Assembly: GCA_900073065.1 (NCBI GenBank)
Contig: FJOG01000025.1
Span: 930,001-994,000, forward strand
DNA from: Phialocephala subalpina
Taxonomy: Eukaryota > Ascomycota > Leotiomycetes > Helotiales > Mollisiaceae
Reading direction: 5' to 3'
Length of the DNA: 64,000 bases
The translations under genes were made by a program, and so were the position numbers. Positions 31,780 through 43,395 of the stretch are shown one piece after another. The notes under the pieces were generated by a model, which was not told the origin of the DNA, searched no databases, and saw nothing but the letters and a program-made list of their open reading frames with translations. The first letter of the stretch is position 1; every line of letters begins with the position of its first letter.

Positions 31780-32822
31780 GAATAATATTCCTTCCACAAG
31801 TAGTCCATACCTAGCCTCCGCAACTAGCTCCTACGGAAGGCGTCGTGGCGTTTTGATTGCTGTTTGAACGGCACACTGAGGTGTCTGGGTCTTGAGAACG
31901 AGGCAAATAAAAGCAAACCTACTTGAGGAAAGGGTGTCGAACTTAAGATGCTGTCAACTGACTTGGTGGGTCGATCGTGTTTGCCGTTATCGGTCTGTCA
32001 GCTATCGACGATTTAACACTCGTAGCTTGGAAGTCCAACGTGCCATTTCTCCAAACATTATTCATATCCCAGATGATTACTTTTTTCAAACAACCGGACA
32101 TTCAAGTGAAGTGCAACAAACCATGAAGTGCAGAGTGACTCAGCTCGGGCTACACATAAGGAAGACTACTCCCTTCGTGGGTATTTAGAGCGAGTGTAAG
32201 ACATCAGACGCGCAACAAAACATTCGAAACCGGTTCCAAAGAGGATTTGGTGATAATATTTGAGTAATTGAAGACCCAGAGAGACCATGTCGTTTTGGAT
32301 TGAATTCGTAAGAGGCTCCATGTCCCGCCACAGCTGAGACATCCGTTTGTCGCTTTTGTACTGGAGCGACTTCGGACATTCCGTAGATGTGCAACAAAAA
32401 TATATTCCTTCATTCCTCTGACACCTGAGGCTTTGACTAGTGCTCCGAAGTCGTCCGGTGTCTTCGGATCCAAGTATTGACGAAGTCGGAGTGAAATCTC
32501 CTCGGTTGCACGCGAGAGTGAGACTTCCTATCTCAGCGGTGATGATTGCTCTTGATCGAGAGCGTTAGTTAGGGAGGCCTCTGAACTGACGATGAGTCGG
32601 AACTGGCGGATAGATCCCAAACTACAATGCAATCCTGCTGGTAGTGATGGGGAAATAGTGCAGAAGGTGGTAAAGAAAAAGGGGAGGCGAATGTCCATCC
32701 AAAAGGGCCATATCACGCTAAAATGGCGCCCCCGCACAAACGCGACATCGCGTCACACAGAAACTTGCACCGCGATCACGAACATCTCGTTCCACAATGA
32801 AGAATTCTCGAATCAATTCAAT
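31780..32822. other. Intergenic
   Basis: Between the ankyrin gene and NSE1. The NSE1 frame is open back to about 32592, but I read this as 5' leader. No other gene or repeat is supported. Confidence 0.4.
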
Positions 32823-34036
32823 ATGTCGGACGCCGGAGATGTCGCGCAGTATAATGATGGCAATAGAGCATTTCTGCAATCATTCTTGGCTCGTGGGACA
32901 TTGACCATGGAAGAGGCCAAGCCGATGATCGCAGCCATTTTATCTATTCAAGCAAAGGGTTTGCTCTACTGTCCCCGATGCACAAGTACCATAGCTAACA
33001 TCCAGCTTCAGAGAGAGGAGAGAGAGTAGTCAAGCCTGATGATGTCACCAAAGCAGATCTCGACTACTTCATCGAAGCAGCCGCTGAGGCAATTTCCCCC
33101 CTCGACTACGAGATTCGCAGCACTCAGCACCAAGTCTCCAGAGACCGAGTTTGGGCACTGGTCAATAGTGTCAGCGATCCTCTCACGCAATTATCAACGA
33201 TTCACACCGCGGACGAAATCTACTACATCAAGCGCTTCCTCGACGCCATGTTCGACACCTACAACACCAAGCGAAGAGAGGTAATGGCTGTTAATGATAT
33301 GCAGGCGCTCGAAACAAAATTGCGCAAAGGTTCAGCTCGGCAGAGTAACGGGGGGGCAGGCACACAACCACAGGGCTCAGACAAAGGGCTCACAACCTCC
33401 GAGACTGAAAAGCTACTGAGAAGTCTCATCGACGAGAAATGGATCCTCAGAGGCTCAAAGTCTGGATATTATACACTCACTCCTCGCGCGCTAATGGAGT
33501 TACGAAGCTGGCTAGTCGACACGTACAACGATCCAGATGAGCCGGATGAGTGGCAGAAGATCAAGTTCTGCATGGCATGCAAGGACATTGTGACGATCGG
33601 GCAGAGATGTGCGGACTTGGAGTGCAACGCCAGACTGCATAACATTTGTGAGGGGTTTTGGACTAGACGAGACAAGACGTGCCCAAAATGTAAGACCGCG
33701 TGGGATGGCAAGCATTTCGTAGGACCCAAGGCTATCACGACGAGGGATGATCAGCTGAGGGCGAAGCGAAGTAGTGGTGTTGGTAAGAGGAGACGAGCAG
33801 ATGTCGATGAAGACGAGAATTCCAATAATGGTGGAGAGGGCCCAAGTGGAAGGAGACGACGAACACAAATTGAGGAAGAGCCTGAAGAGGAGGACGAAGA
33901 GGAAGAGGAGCCAGATGAAGAGCCAGAAGATGAAGAACCAGAAGAGGAGCACAGTCCCATCCGAAATCGTGGCAGTCGAAGGAAAAGCAATCACGTGGTT
34001 GAGGAAGAGGCTAGCGCGAGCGGTTCGGACGAGTAA
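32823..34036 (+). CDS. NSE1: Nse1, RING-like subunit of the SMC5-SMC6 complex
   Basis: Two exons, 32823-32958 and 33006-34036, giving 388 residues. Winged-helix segments come first (FLQSFLARGTLTMEEAKPMI; LDYFIEAAAEAISPLDYEIR; LLRSLIDEKWILRGSKSGYY). They are followed by the C-terminal RING-variant zinc finger: FCMACKDI, CADLECNARLH, CPKC. Nse1 works with Nse3 and Nse4 in the SMC5/6 complex and promotes ubiquitin transfer in DNA repair. A long acidic tail (many EEPEEE runs) with basic patches follows the zinc finger, longer than in yeasts. I chose the ATG at 32823 because it begins a natural Nse1 N-terminus; an in-frame ATG 77 codons earlier exists. The donor (GTTTGC) is non-consensus, but it restores phase. 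Confidence 0.85.
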
Positions 34037-34555
34037 GTCTGGCTTTGAGGTGGGTAATAGGATGGGATTTTAAACACTGGGTGGGCGTTCGGATGACATT
34101 GCAACGAAGGTAGGAGGATGGATGGCGTCGTTGGTATTTTTGGGTTGTCAATAGCAGGTGATGCGCTTGCAGCTGGTTGCCTTTTTTGGCAATGAGGATT
34201 CGACCTCAAATGGACAGCGGTTAGATGTTTTGTTGACTATAAACTGCACTAGTTCTCGCTAAATGAAGTTCAGATAGTTTCCAAATGGGTATATCTAGAA
34301 GCTACTCGACTATCCAAGTGCAACCTCTATAAGAACTCGTCCACCACAAAACTTCAAGCACAACCCAACTTCATCACTTCACGCGCATATCATTCACACC
34401 CTAAAGGTATCGTCGTTGTACTCAGATTGCGTAATACAAGACTCTTTCGATATCCAGACTTCGATCCTTCTGAAAATCCTGCGACCCTCAACACGTACGA
34501 AGCGCAGACCAATATCTCCACCTCCACATATCACGCATCCTATTCCCACTTCAAG
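34037..34555. other. Intergenic
   Basis: Downstream of NSE1 and upstream of the gap-interrupted phosphatase-like gene. Nothing further was seen. Confidence 0.35.
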
Positions 34556-34577
34556 ATGCCCTCGAAGCCTGCTACTA

Positions 34578-35138
34578 NNNNNNNNNNNNNNNNNNNNNNN
34601 NNNNNNNNNNNNNNNNNNNNNNNNNNNNNNNNNNNNNNNNNNNNNNNNNNNNNNNNNNNNNNNNNNNNNNNNNNNNNNNNNNNNNNNNNNNNNNNNNNNN
34701 NNNNNNNNNNNNNNNNNNNNNNNNNNNNNNNNNNNNNNNNNNNNNNNNNNNNNNNNNNNNNNNNNNNNNNNNNNNNNNNNNNNNNNNNNNNNNNNNNNNN
34801 NNNNNNNNNNNNNNNNNNNNNNNNNNNNNNNNNNNNNNNNNNNNNNNNNNNNNNNNNNNNNNNNNNNNNNNNNNNNNNNNNNNNNNNNNNNNNNNNNNNN
34901 NNNNNNNNNNNNNNNNNNNNNNNNNNNNNNNNNNNNNNNNNNNNNNNNNNNNNNNNNNNNNNNNNNNNNNNNNNNNNNNNNNNNNNNNNNNNNNNNNNNN
35001 NNNNNNNNNNNNNNNNNNNNNNNNNNNNNNNNNNNNNNNNNNNNNNNNNNNNNNNNNNNNNNNNNNNNNNNNNNNNNNNNNNNNNNNNNNNNNNNNNNNN
35101 NNNNNNNNNNNNNNNNNNNNNNNNNNNNNNNNNNNNNN
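34578..35138. other. Assembly gap (561 N)
   Basis: A run of unknown bases inside the first phosphatase-like copy. It is immediately followed by a GAA/AAG trinucleotide repeat. Confidence 1.
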
Positions 35139-35165
35139 GGAAGAAGAAGAAGAAGAAGAAGAAGA
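35139..35165. repeat. (GAA)n microsatellite at the gap edge
   Basis: About eight GAA/AAG units adjoin the gap. They would encode a Lys or Glu run depending on frame. The repeat probably caused the assembly break. Confidence 0.85.
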
Positions 35166-35994
35166 CTCTCCCTGATTATTCCAATATCGGTGGATGTATC
35201 TTCGTCGGCAATCGCGAAACTATCCGGGACGAAGGTATTCTCACTAAGCACAACGTTAAGGCCGCTATTTCCATCGTCCATCGCCCGGAGGCCACTCGGA
35301 GCGAAAAATCTTTCCACGACCGAGTTTCCCACCACCTTTAGATTAAAGCTCTTAACTCCCCAACCCAAGAGCTGTTGAAGTATATACCTCGCTGCTGTGA
35401 GTTTATCGAGGAGAATATGGATGCCTTGTCCACTGTGAGATGGGGTGGTCGCGCTCGGTCACTACCGTGCTTGCCTACATGATGCGAAAGAACAAGACCC
35501 GACTCGAGCCAACCCTGAAGTACATGAGGGAGAAGAGAAGTATCAACGTCAGTGTCAACTTCAAGGAGCAGCTCCTGGCCTGGGAAAAGTGCATGTACCA
35601 TCTATGGGAGGACTATGACCAAACGATTCCGAAGCCTGCTTACCGCGATTAGTTGAGTAAGAACAGAGTTGAGCTGAAGAAGATTAGGCTCACTGGGAAT
35701 AACACATTCAGAATGCATATACCAGATAGCTTGGTGCGTAACCTGAGATAGTTGCGGTCCTCCTCTACATTACTTCTTTGCTAACCGTATATCCTTTCCC
35801 AGAGCCCATTCTACGCATGGGGATACAACGAGGACTCTAAGAATGTCATTAAGAAGCGCTTGATACAGCAGCATCCGAGCAAGTTCCTTACCGAGCGACG
35901 TTTCGGAGTCATGCGTGATAATGATGAGCCCCCAACCGTTGAGGAAAAGCTGGGAGTGATTGACAATCTTTGTTCCGATTTCAGACAGCTTTAA

Positions 35995-36640
35995 TCAGGT
36001 TGATCCCAGGCTTGCACCTCTACCTTGCCAGATATAAGATTACCTACACCTCTCAGGAAAATTACACCTACTGATGAGGACGACCCACCGCCACCCCTGC
36101 GATGATTATACAGATGAGGCTACGTTGTCCGACTTGAGGTCAACGGCGGGATGAATCCGTAGAAAATTTGCTTTAGAGGCAGACAGATATTAAAAGCATG
36201 TTAGTTTCTTCTTCTTCTTATTTTTTAAATCACAAGTTGATCGGTTTGTGGCAAGTAACCTCCATGGGAGAGTGGCGTTGCGGACGGATAGACACTAAAG
36301 TACCTTACAGGTTTTACACCTTTTTTCCTTTTTACATGATAATTAGACAGCTGGCTTAGCTACAGTAGCTAGAGGATAGCTATACCAGAGGGTAGTTGCA
36401 CGTCCGCCTGACCTACTTCCTGAACTGCATGCCTTTCGACCTCTTCACACACAATACGCGCATACTATTCCTGCCTTGATAATATCTTCTTCATAACTTT
36501 ACTACTTCTTTCTTTCGCTTTTCTTACTTCAATTCATTTGAAACTCGACGACCGTTAACACTAAGCGCAAAGACAATAAGATCGCCTCAACTGATCAAGA
36601 CCCTTCACGCGTCTTGCTCATATACAGTCACACCGCGAAT
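35995..36640. other. Intergenic spacer inside a tandem duplication
   Basis: Bases about 36230-36430 resemble bases about 37560-37710, downstream of copy 2. Both share GCGTTGCGGAC, an AATTAGA..GCTGGCTTAGCTA block and a GCATGCC block. This indicates that the phosphatase copy and its 3' flank were duplicated together. Confidence 0.55.
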
Positions 36641-37519
36641 ATGACTTCTACTACTGCGCTTTCGATATCCGAAATCATGCCGCGCTTATCCCTGAGTAAT
36701 ATCCACTGCACCGCTAATATCGACACCCTCCGCAAGCACAACATTCAAGCTGTTATGTCCGTCTCTATGTACCCTGTTCGCAGCTGGAGCCTACCCTCTT
36801 TTATCGAACAAGTTCCGCATCATTTGTGGATTGAAGCCCTCAACTCTACTCACCAGGAGCTACTCCGCTATATGCCTCGCTATTGCGATTTCATCGAAGA
36901 CAATCTCAATGCCAGACCAACCGATACCAATGGCCGCACTTTCCAACCTGGCGTTCTTATACATGCCAGCAAGGTATTTCACGTTCTGCCACTATTATGC
37001 TTGCGTATTTGATGCGCAAATATAATTATAGCGGTCTAATGCCTATTGCATTGTTCTTGTAGTGTAAGCGAGATGTCGTTAATCCTAACGCTAATTTTGT
37101 TGCGTAGCTTAGAGTCTGGGAGAAGTGCGGCTCCAAGCTCTGGGAGGATAAGGAGGAACGAATTCCGAAGAAGGGATATCAAGAGCGGTTGGATGGTTGG
37201 AATGTAAAGCTAAAGAAGATGGGCCTCACAGGCAATGATGCCTTTAGAGAGCTTACGCCCGACAATAAGGTACGTACTTCATGTCCTCGAGTTTCGGCAA
37301 CTGTCTCTCGATACTCGAAATTGGTCTTTGATGTGTCCTTGCTGACCATATATATCTCCCTAGGAAGCTTGGGATGTATTTGACTCTAACAATAATCCTA
37401 AAATCACTGGTAAGAAATATATACTCTTGCTGTAAAAGGATCCGAGCAAGTTCGTCTTCGAACGTCATTTCGTCTTAAGGTCAATGATAGAATGGCCCTG
37501 TGGGAAGGTTGCGCTGTAG
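36641..37519 (+). pseudogene. Dual-specificity phosphatase-like gene, copy 2, broken
   Basis: It starts MTSTTALSISEIMPRLSLSN and runs through HHLWIEALNSTHQELLRYMP and GVLIHASK. The catalytic Cys codon is replaced by GCC (Ala). Just after it one G is missing, which shifts the frame. In the shifted frame the rest of the signature, ISRSATIMLAYLMRKYNYSG, is still legible. The C-terminal part (WEKCGSKLWEDKEERIPKKG, then KKMGLTGNDAFRELTPD) follows an intron-like stretch and matches copy 1. Loss of the active-site cysteine together with a frameshift makes it a pseudogene. Confidence 0.72.
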
Positions 37520-38048
37520 ACACATTGATACTAAAAGTTCATTAAATTTTGCTTCTAGTTTTGATTGACACCTCGACAGGCAAAATGTCACCATGGAGAA
37601 ACGCGTTGCGGACAGGCCATAAAAGTACGTTGTTTTCCTTTTCGTTTTCCCCTGCATAATAATTAGATTGCTGGCTTAGCTAGCTCGGATTACATACCGC
37701 ATGCCCTTGAAAACTGTACTTTCCAAAGCTCGGATCTTCTCCATACAAGATCCCGAACCCCAACTATTCCCTGTATCTATCACTGTGTTCCTGGAAGTGA
37801 CAAAGACACCCGCCCTCAAGCTTTCCAAACCCACGATTTCCTCTCAACCGCACTCCCTACCCTAACTGTTCCCACACACACCGTCGCTGCAACCAACAAA
37901 GCAGCATCAAACCACACAACCCCCTTCCACCTCCCCTGATCAAGTCCGCTCCTAACTCCCAAAATATTTCCACCCGCCGGACCTCCAACCACCGCTCCTA
38001 GGCCACGCATGAAATACATGAACCCATTCACACTAGCATAATTCCTCA

Positions 38049-38158
38049 CTACAAGAAGTTAGTAAGTGGTTTCAAAGGATGCTTGGGAGTCGAGGAGCGA
38101 GCTTTTTGGGAGCTCGACTCCTACGAAATGGTAGAATCCGGGCGGGATTTATGCATAC
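38049..38158 (-). repeat. Introner-like intron, family C copy 2 (MFS pseudogene intron 2)
   Basis: A 110-nt GT-AG intron read on the minus strand, homologous end to end with ammonium transporter intron 2 (17663-17755). It contains a perfect 9-bp inverted repeat GGAGTCGAG/CTCGACTCC that is only partly kept in copy 1. Confidence 0.88.
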
Positions 38159-38735
38159 CCCAAACACCTGCCCAACCATAGTCGGAAACAACGTATTATA
38201 CCCTCCTCCCGCAATCCCAAGGGCCGACAACAAACGCGAGCCAGAGCCCCTTGTCATTTACTACAGATACAGCGCTTAGCCAAAGACCTTGAGTGGCGAT
38301 TGTGCTGAGGAGTGTCATTGCGAAAAGTGTGTTTTGACGCCCGAATTTATCTCCTGCGAATCCGATGAATGTTTGACTTGCACAAGAAACTCCATTCGAG
38401 ATCGCGAGGAGGGTGGCAGCGAATGAAGCAGAGTATCCGAGCGCGATACTAAATTGCGGAAGAAAGATACCAGTAACAAGTTCCCAGCCGCAGATAGAAA
38501 CGCAGCAAGGATCGAGAACAGGAATGCTGGTTTCTTAGCCGTGGCGAGGTCGATATGTGTTGGTCTTCGATGGAGGAAGCGAGATGGTGCTGCTGTGAGT
38601 GCGATTGGAGTTGCGATAACCAGGGCGAGGAGAGACAGGAAGCGGAGTGTCCATCGGGGCCGAGATTCGAAAGGAGGGCTTGGATGGCTGGTGAGAGCGC
38701 AAGTCCGCCTACGCCGGTGCCGGATAAGATGAAAC

Positions 38736-38884
38736 CTATACCCAAGATCTCGGTGTCAGTGCTCCCATTTCACTTGTTTCAAGCACTCTAAATAGGAGAG
38801 TAGAACATCCCAGGAGCCTCTGGATATTCAGGACTCTCGGAACAAAAGGGAAAAGGGAATATTGCTCTAAGAAGGTGGGATTAC
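38736..38884 (-). repeat. Introner-like intron, family A copy 2 (MFS pseudogene intron 1)
   Basis: A 149-nt GT-AG intron. Its start (GTAATCCCACCTTCT) and its last 21 bases match the DUF4863 intron at 5212-5350. Splicing joins SALG to FILSGTGVGG. Confidence 0.87.
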
Positions 38885-39416
38885 CTAGTGCTGAGCCGCG
38901 GTGGGAGGTGAAGTATTCTGGTGCGGTGCTGAGGATTGGGAAGTATAGGATTGAAGAACCGATCCTGTAGAGCAGGCCTTGAGTGAGTAGGAGATGCCAG
39001 ATTTGCGAGCTGAGACTGGCGAGGAGGAAACCGAGGGACATGAGGAGGACGCCACTGAGTGTTATGCATTGGCGGCCTCGAAGGATCCAGAACTTCTTAT
39101 CGTCGATAAGTGACAAGAGGGGATTGACGGCGATACTTCCTCCCCATGTTAAACCTGCACCCAATGTCCCTACTAAGGCGAGCAAAGCGCCGGAATTCTG
39201 AGATGGTGGAAGCATTGTTTGCTGAGAGCTGGTGTAGTAGCCTTGGAAGACGCCGTATGATTGATTGATGCCTACCACAAGACAAACAGTGAAGAATCCT
39301 GACAGCAATACCACGATCTGCCTTTGCCGTGTGACAGGGCGAAGCTCGAGTGAAGCAGATAGAGGAGAGTCACGTGCCGACAATGCATCGATCTCGATAT
39401 CCTCTGTTTGAGCCAT

Positions 39417-40061
39417 AGCCGTTGAAGATATGAAATTGATGCAAGTTCTATAACACAGCCTTGAATCTCCAGGAAAATTAAAGCTCTTGTAGGTAGCAGC
39501 AAGCAGTAAGATATCTGATGATGGATGACCAATCTCTTCACGCCCTTCAATGTACAGCGCTACTTGGGTGTCCCAATGGGAGAGTTACATTCAAGCAAAA
39601 CAATGCATTAAGCAGGACTATAGGACAACCCAAGTTCAGAAATTTATTCAAAGCCAGCGCTTGTGTGGCGAGGCAATGCAGCACTTGTGCGAGAAGCTTA
39701 GCTTTTGGCAATTTGGGACGAATAGCGGGCGCTTCCCGGCATCAACCAGAGGGATATTGGACTCGGCTATAATCTCCGACCTCTAAGCAAAATTGTATTC
39801 GAAGGGCGAGTGGGCACCGAAAATCTGTTTGGCAGCAGGTACTTGATGTTTGTTTGTATATCCTGAAGTAAAGTTGTACGTCCAACCTCCCCTCTTGCCT
39901 AATCAAGACTAGTGTAATCGCCATCGACAAGGATGTTCGCGCCTCCTGGGGTAGGAGACAACCTCAACCTCCAACTCCAACTCAGAGCTCTTTCTCATCT
40001 TCACTCCCCATCATTTTTTTCGACTTGAATTCGACAGAAGTCGACAGAAGTCTATGGCAAC
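39417..40061. other. Divergent promoter region
   Basis: Between the MFS pseudogene (-) and the amidohydrolase gene (+). No other feature seen. Confidence 0.4.
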
Positions 40062-43000
40062 ATGTACAAACAATTGATCCCCGAATTGCCTCCCACACAA
40101 CCCAGACGACAGTTTCGTCCCAAAGTTTCCTTATCACTGATTACCCTCATTGTCCTTGTCCTCGGCCTCCAACTCATCGTTCTACCTCGTTATGTATACC
40201 GTATATCAACAAGCCAGGAGCACCTAAACAGCTTCCAACTTGCTAAGCTTGATGCTCGACTTGAGCAATGCCGCGAGCTCAACACCCCACCTATCAATTA
40301 CCCCGCGACCACAGCAGGCTCACGAACCAATCCACGATGGAATTCAGTTACAGGCCAAAACGAGACCATTGTCCTTCGGAATGCAACTCTGTTTGATGGA
40401 GAGACCATTCTCAAGGGCCGATTCGATATCGTGTTCAAGAAGGGAATTATTGAGTCGGTGGGAACAGCGGGGTCGGCGAGCATTGCCGATGCCAAAGTCG
40501 TGGAATTGGAGGGCGGGTTCTTGACTCCTGGGTTGGTGGATATGCATTCGCATCACTTAGCGTTCACGTGGCCGTTGTTGAGTTCTACGGATGATACCAA
40601 TGAAGTTCATGATCGGACAGAGCCTATTACTTCTCAGGTCAGGATACTAGGTCTGTCTTCCCGTTATCAAGCTTGTTTCCTAGCAGGACAAATGTCTCAT
40701 GTTTTCCGAAATACCTATACTGATTTTGTACAGATTCTCTCAAAGCCTATGACCCTGCGACCACCATCATTGCATCTGGCGGTGTCACCACTTCCTTGAT
40801 TTTACCTGGCTCAGCCAATATCATGGGTGGCGAAGCTGTCGTTGTGAAGAACATGCTCAATTCAGGAGCAGATTCGGAAATCGTCGTTGAAGATTTGCTC
40901 CTTGAACACGGAATTCCTAAAGGCCAGAGAAGACGATACATGAAGATGGCTTGTGGTGAGAACCCTCGAAGGTGAGTATATAACATTTTGGCTGCCTTAG
41001 AGTTAGGTTAAATGCCTTATACTTCGCAAGATAAATCTATCTCTTTGTTGAACAGCTGTTTCTAAATCCATGTTTTTAAATTGACTTAAAATATGCCCAT
41101 TATAATCAATATGCTGACAGATTTCATCGAAGGGTTTACAAGCACACCAGAATGGGCAACGCTTGGTATTTCAGGAAGCATATGGAGAGAGCGAAAGAGT
41201 TGAAAGATTGGCAGGATGCATCGTGTCTTGAAACTGCTGCCGTGAGACAAAGTGGAAATGTCGCCGCAATGTCGGAATTCGTCAATAGACTTGTACAGGA
41301 AGAGAGTGCGACTGAATTGTTGGAATACGACTCCACAATTGCCATGCTTCGAGGACAGGTGGGAATAAACGTCCATTGCTACGAGCCAGAGGACTTCGAG
41401 GATATGCTCTTGCATAGCAAGGAGTTTGGTTTCCGGATTCAGGCCTTCCATCATGCTCTTGAGGCCTGGCAGGTACCCGAGATGATCAAAATCAGCGGGG
41501 AGTAAGTAGATGCAATTCTTTCCTCTCCTATCCTCAAGCTGATATTGACTAGGAACATCACAATCGCAACATTCGCCGAGTTTGCTCTGTACAAGCAAGA
41601 AGCATACAATGCCAATCTGTATGCCGGCAAGATTCTTGCAGAGCATGGAGTTCCTGTGGCATACAAATCTGTGAGGAGCATCGACTAACAGCTATGACTT
41701 TGTGCTAACTAAAGTAGGATCACGTCGAGGTAGAGACCAATGCGAAGTATCTCCTGTAAGTGCTGCCCAATATTTGATAGTTCGTCTGTTAACGGAAAAT
41801 CTCAGATTTCAAGCAGCGACTGCGCATTCTTTCGGGCTTGCAACAGACCTAGCGTTACAATCAGTCACCAGTGTCCCAGCTCGGTCTATGGAGATCGACC
41901 ATCGTGTGGGCTTCGTCAGACCTGGATATGATGCAGACATTGTGCTTTGGGATTCTCACCCACTTTCTGTCGGAGCAACGCCATTACAGGTATTCATAGA
42001 TGGCAGAGCCACCCTGGATCCCGAGAAAGTCGAAAGCAGTCGGTCGAAGGTTGTGGTTCCCAATTCCGAACACTCTGCAGCTTTATCAGTTCGAGCAAAC
42101 CCTTCGGTCGAGATGAAGGAATCACTTTGCGCTGAGATAGGGCAGCCCGGTGCCAAGATCAAAATCCAAGGAATCACCAAGTCATTCTTGGATGGCCCTT
42201 CAGCAGACGCTTCTAGCAGCAAAGGGCTGACAATGGTCATTGAGGGAGGAAAGATCGCCTGCTTCGACACCGAAGATCAATGTTTGAGCGCGAGTGCCAA
42301 CAGCACGCTCATCCGCTTGAGGGAAGCGCATGTCCTGCCAGGTCTCACCGCTGTCAGTGTCGCTCTTGGTCTTGGAGAAATCGCAACAGACGATAGTACT
42401 GGTGACGGAACAGCCAATACAGGAAGTGATCTGGAAAGTATCCCATATGCGAAGTACGGTGTGCACCTTGACGGCAAGTCTTTTGCTAGAGCGAGAATCG
42501 GTGGCGTTACAAAGGCGATCACCGCTCCCAAAACTCGAGGATTTCCTGGAGGCGTGAGCGTTGCGATAAAGACCAGTGGCAAGAAGAACATCTTGAACGG
42601 AGGTATTTTCAAGGATGATGTTGCGCTGCATTTCAAGGTCGGATCGGCAGCAAAAAGTAAGGCTCCTTCGATGCTACCAATTGACAGAGCTAACGGTATT
42701 TTCAGGCGACAAACTGCCCACAGTCTCTTCTGGGATAGCAAAGCTGCGACAATTTCTGACCGAAAACAAGGAGAAGGACAGCATATATGGCAGAGCCGCC
42801 AATGGCTCTTTCCCTCTTGTGGTGCACGCCGAGAATGAGTTCGACATCCAGCAACTTATCAAGATCAAGCAAGAGACGCCTGCTCTAGACTTGGTCCTTT
42901 TTGGAGGTGGCGGTGCTCATCTCGTCGCAAATGAACTCGCAGCTGCAAATATCCCTGTCGTCTTGACTGCAAATCGTGGAGCACCGGACACATTTGAGAA

Positions 43001-43395
43001 GATTAATACCCTCCCGGGACCACCTCTGAGCAAAATGCCCGCTGAGATTCTGTCAAATGCTGGAGTGACTTTTGGTCTCGCTATTGAAGGTGAGAGTAAG
43101 TTCTTGCAAGTTTCTTCCCTCCTCGAGTCTTTGCTGACCAGTAATAGGTGATTCACACATTCATAATATCCCAATCGAAGCAGCATGGGCCGCAAAGTAT
43201 GCTGGATTGTCCAGCAAGCAAGCAGTAGATCTGGTGTCGAGGAACATTGAGAAGATTCTTAGTCTGGACGTTAAGGAGGAAAGCCGAGATTTCGTGATCT
43301 ATGAGGGAAATCCATTGGAATTTGGTGCGAGCGTTGTGCTCTCCGTTGATGGAGAAGATGGGATGGTGGCCACGTGCTGGCCGGAGGCGACTTAG
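40062..43395 (+). CDS. Membrane-anchored amidohydrolase (CE9-like) with two amidohydrolase modules
   Basis: Eight exons: 40062-40650, 40734-40971, 41121-41501, 41553-41670, 41718-41755, 41806-42656, 42706-43089 and 43148-43395, giving 948 residues. A short basic cytosolic tail precedes one membrane helix (SLSLITLIVLVLGLQLIVLP, residues ~23-42), so the enzyme faces outward or into the lumen. Module 1: NATLFDGETILKGRFDIVFK, LTPGLVDMHSHHLAF (metal-binding His-x-His), FRIQAFHHALEAWQVPEMI, ITIATFAEFALYKQEAYN, and DHRVGFVRPGYDADIVLWD, the family's conserved end. Module 2 begins IQGITKSFLDGP and repeats the N-terminal beta-sandwich, but has VLPGLTAVSVALG where HxH would be. It belongs to the amidohydrolase superfamily (imidazolonepropionase/N-acetylglucosamine-deacetylase type); the substrate is unknown. 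The ceramidase gene lies downstream in the same orientation. Confidence 0.82.

Larger units (their letters stand above)
34556..35994 (+). pseudogene. Dual-specificity phosphatase-like gene, copy 1, broken and interrupted by an assembly gap
   Basis: An ATG at 34556 (MPSKPAT) leads into 561 unknown bases. After them comes a dual-specificity phosphatase fold: YSNIGGCIFVGNRETIRDEG, NVKAAISIV, then the signature LVHCEMGWSRSVTTVLAYMM, with catalytic Cys and Arg in the Cys-x5-Arg spacing. The fold is not in one frame. A TAG at 35339-35341 stands where copy 2 has Trp (HHLWIEALNS). The frame shifts between FIEENMDA and LVHCEMG, and another TAG follows KPAYRD. Downstream segments up to 35994 (AWGYNEDSKNVIKKR) align with the end of copy 2. 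So the gene is non-functional unless the gap hides an alternative structure. It sits directly upstream of its tandem paralogue. Confidence 0.7.
37816..39416 (-). pseudogene. MFS transporter (monocarboxylate-transporter-like), frameshifted
   Basis: From the ATG at 39416 the gene reads as a 12-helix major facilitator (VVLLSGFFTVCLVVGINQSY, GVFQGYYTSS, SILYFPILSTAPEYFTSHRG). It continues to GFILSGTGVGGLALSPAIQA after an introner-like intron (38736-38884). Then the frame breaks: one base is missing at the C-run near 38656, another shift occurs near 38485, another near 38226, and a fourth at the exon edge by 38159. Between breaks MFS sequence is legible in other frames (LRFLSLLALVIATPIAL; IFLPQFSIALGYSASF; FGRQNTLFAMTLLS; LGIAGGGYNTLFPTMVG). 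The last exon (VRNYASVNGFMYFMRGLGAV) follows a second introner-like intron. Four independent disruptions point to a pseudogene; homopolymer errors could explain one or two of them, not all. Confidence 0.75.

Noticed and set aside
40972..41120. 149-nt amidohydrolase intron as a further introner-like copy
   Set aside because: It is AT-rich, lacks the shared blocks and hairpin arms, and matches no other intron in the window.
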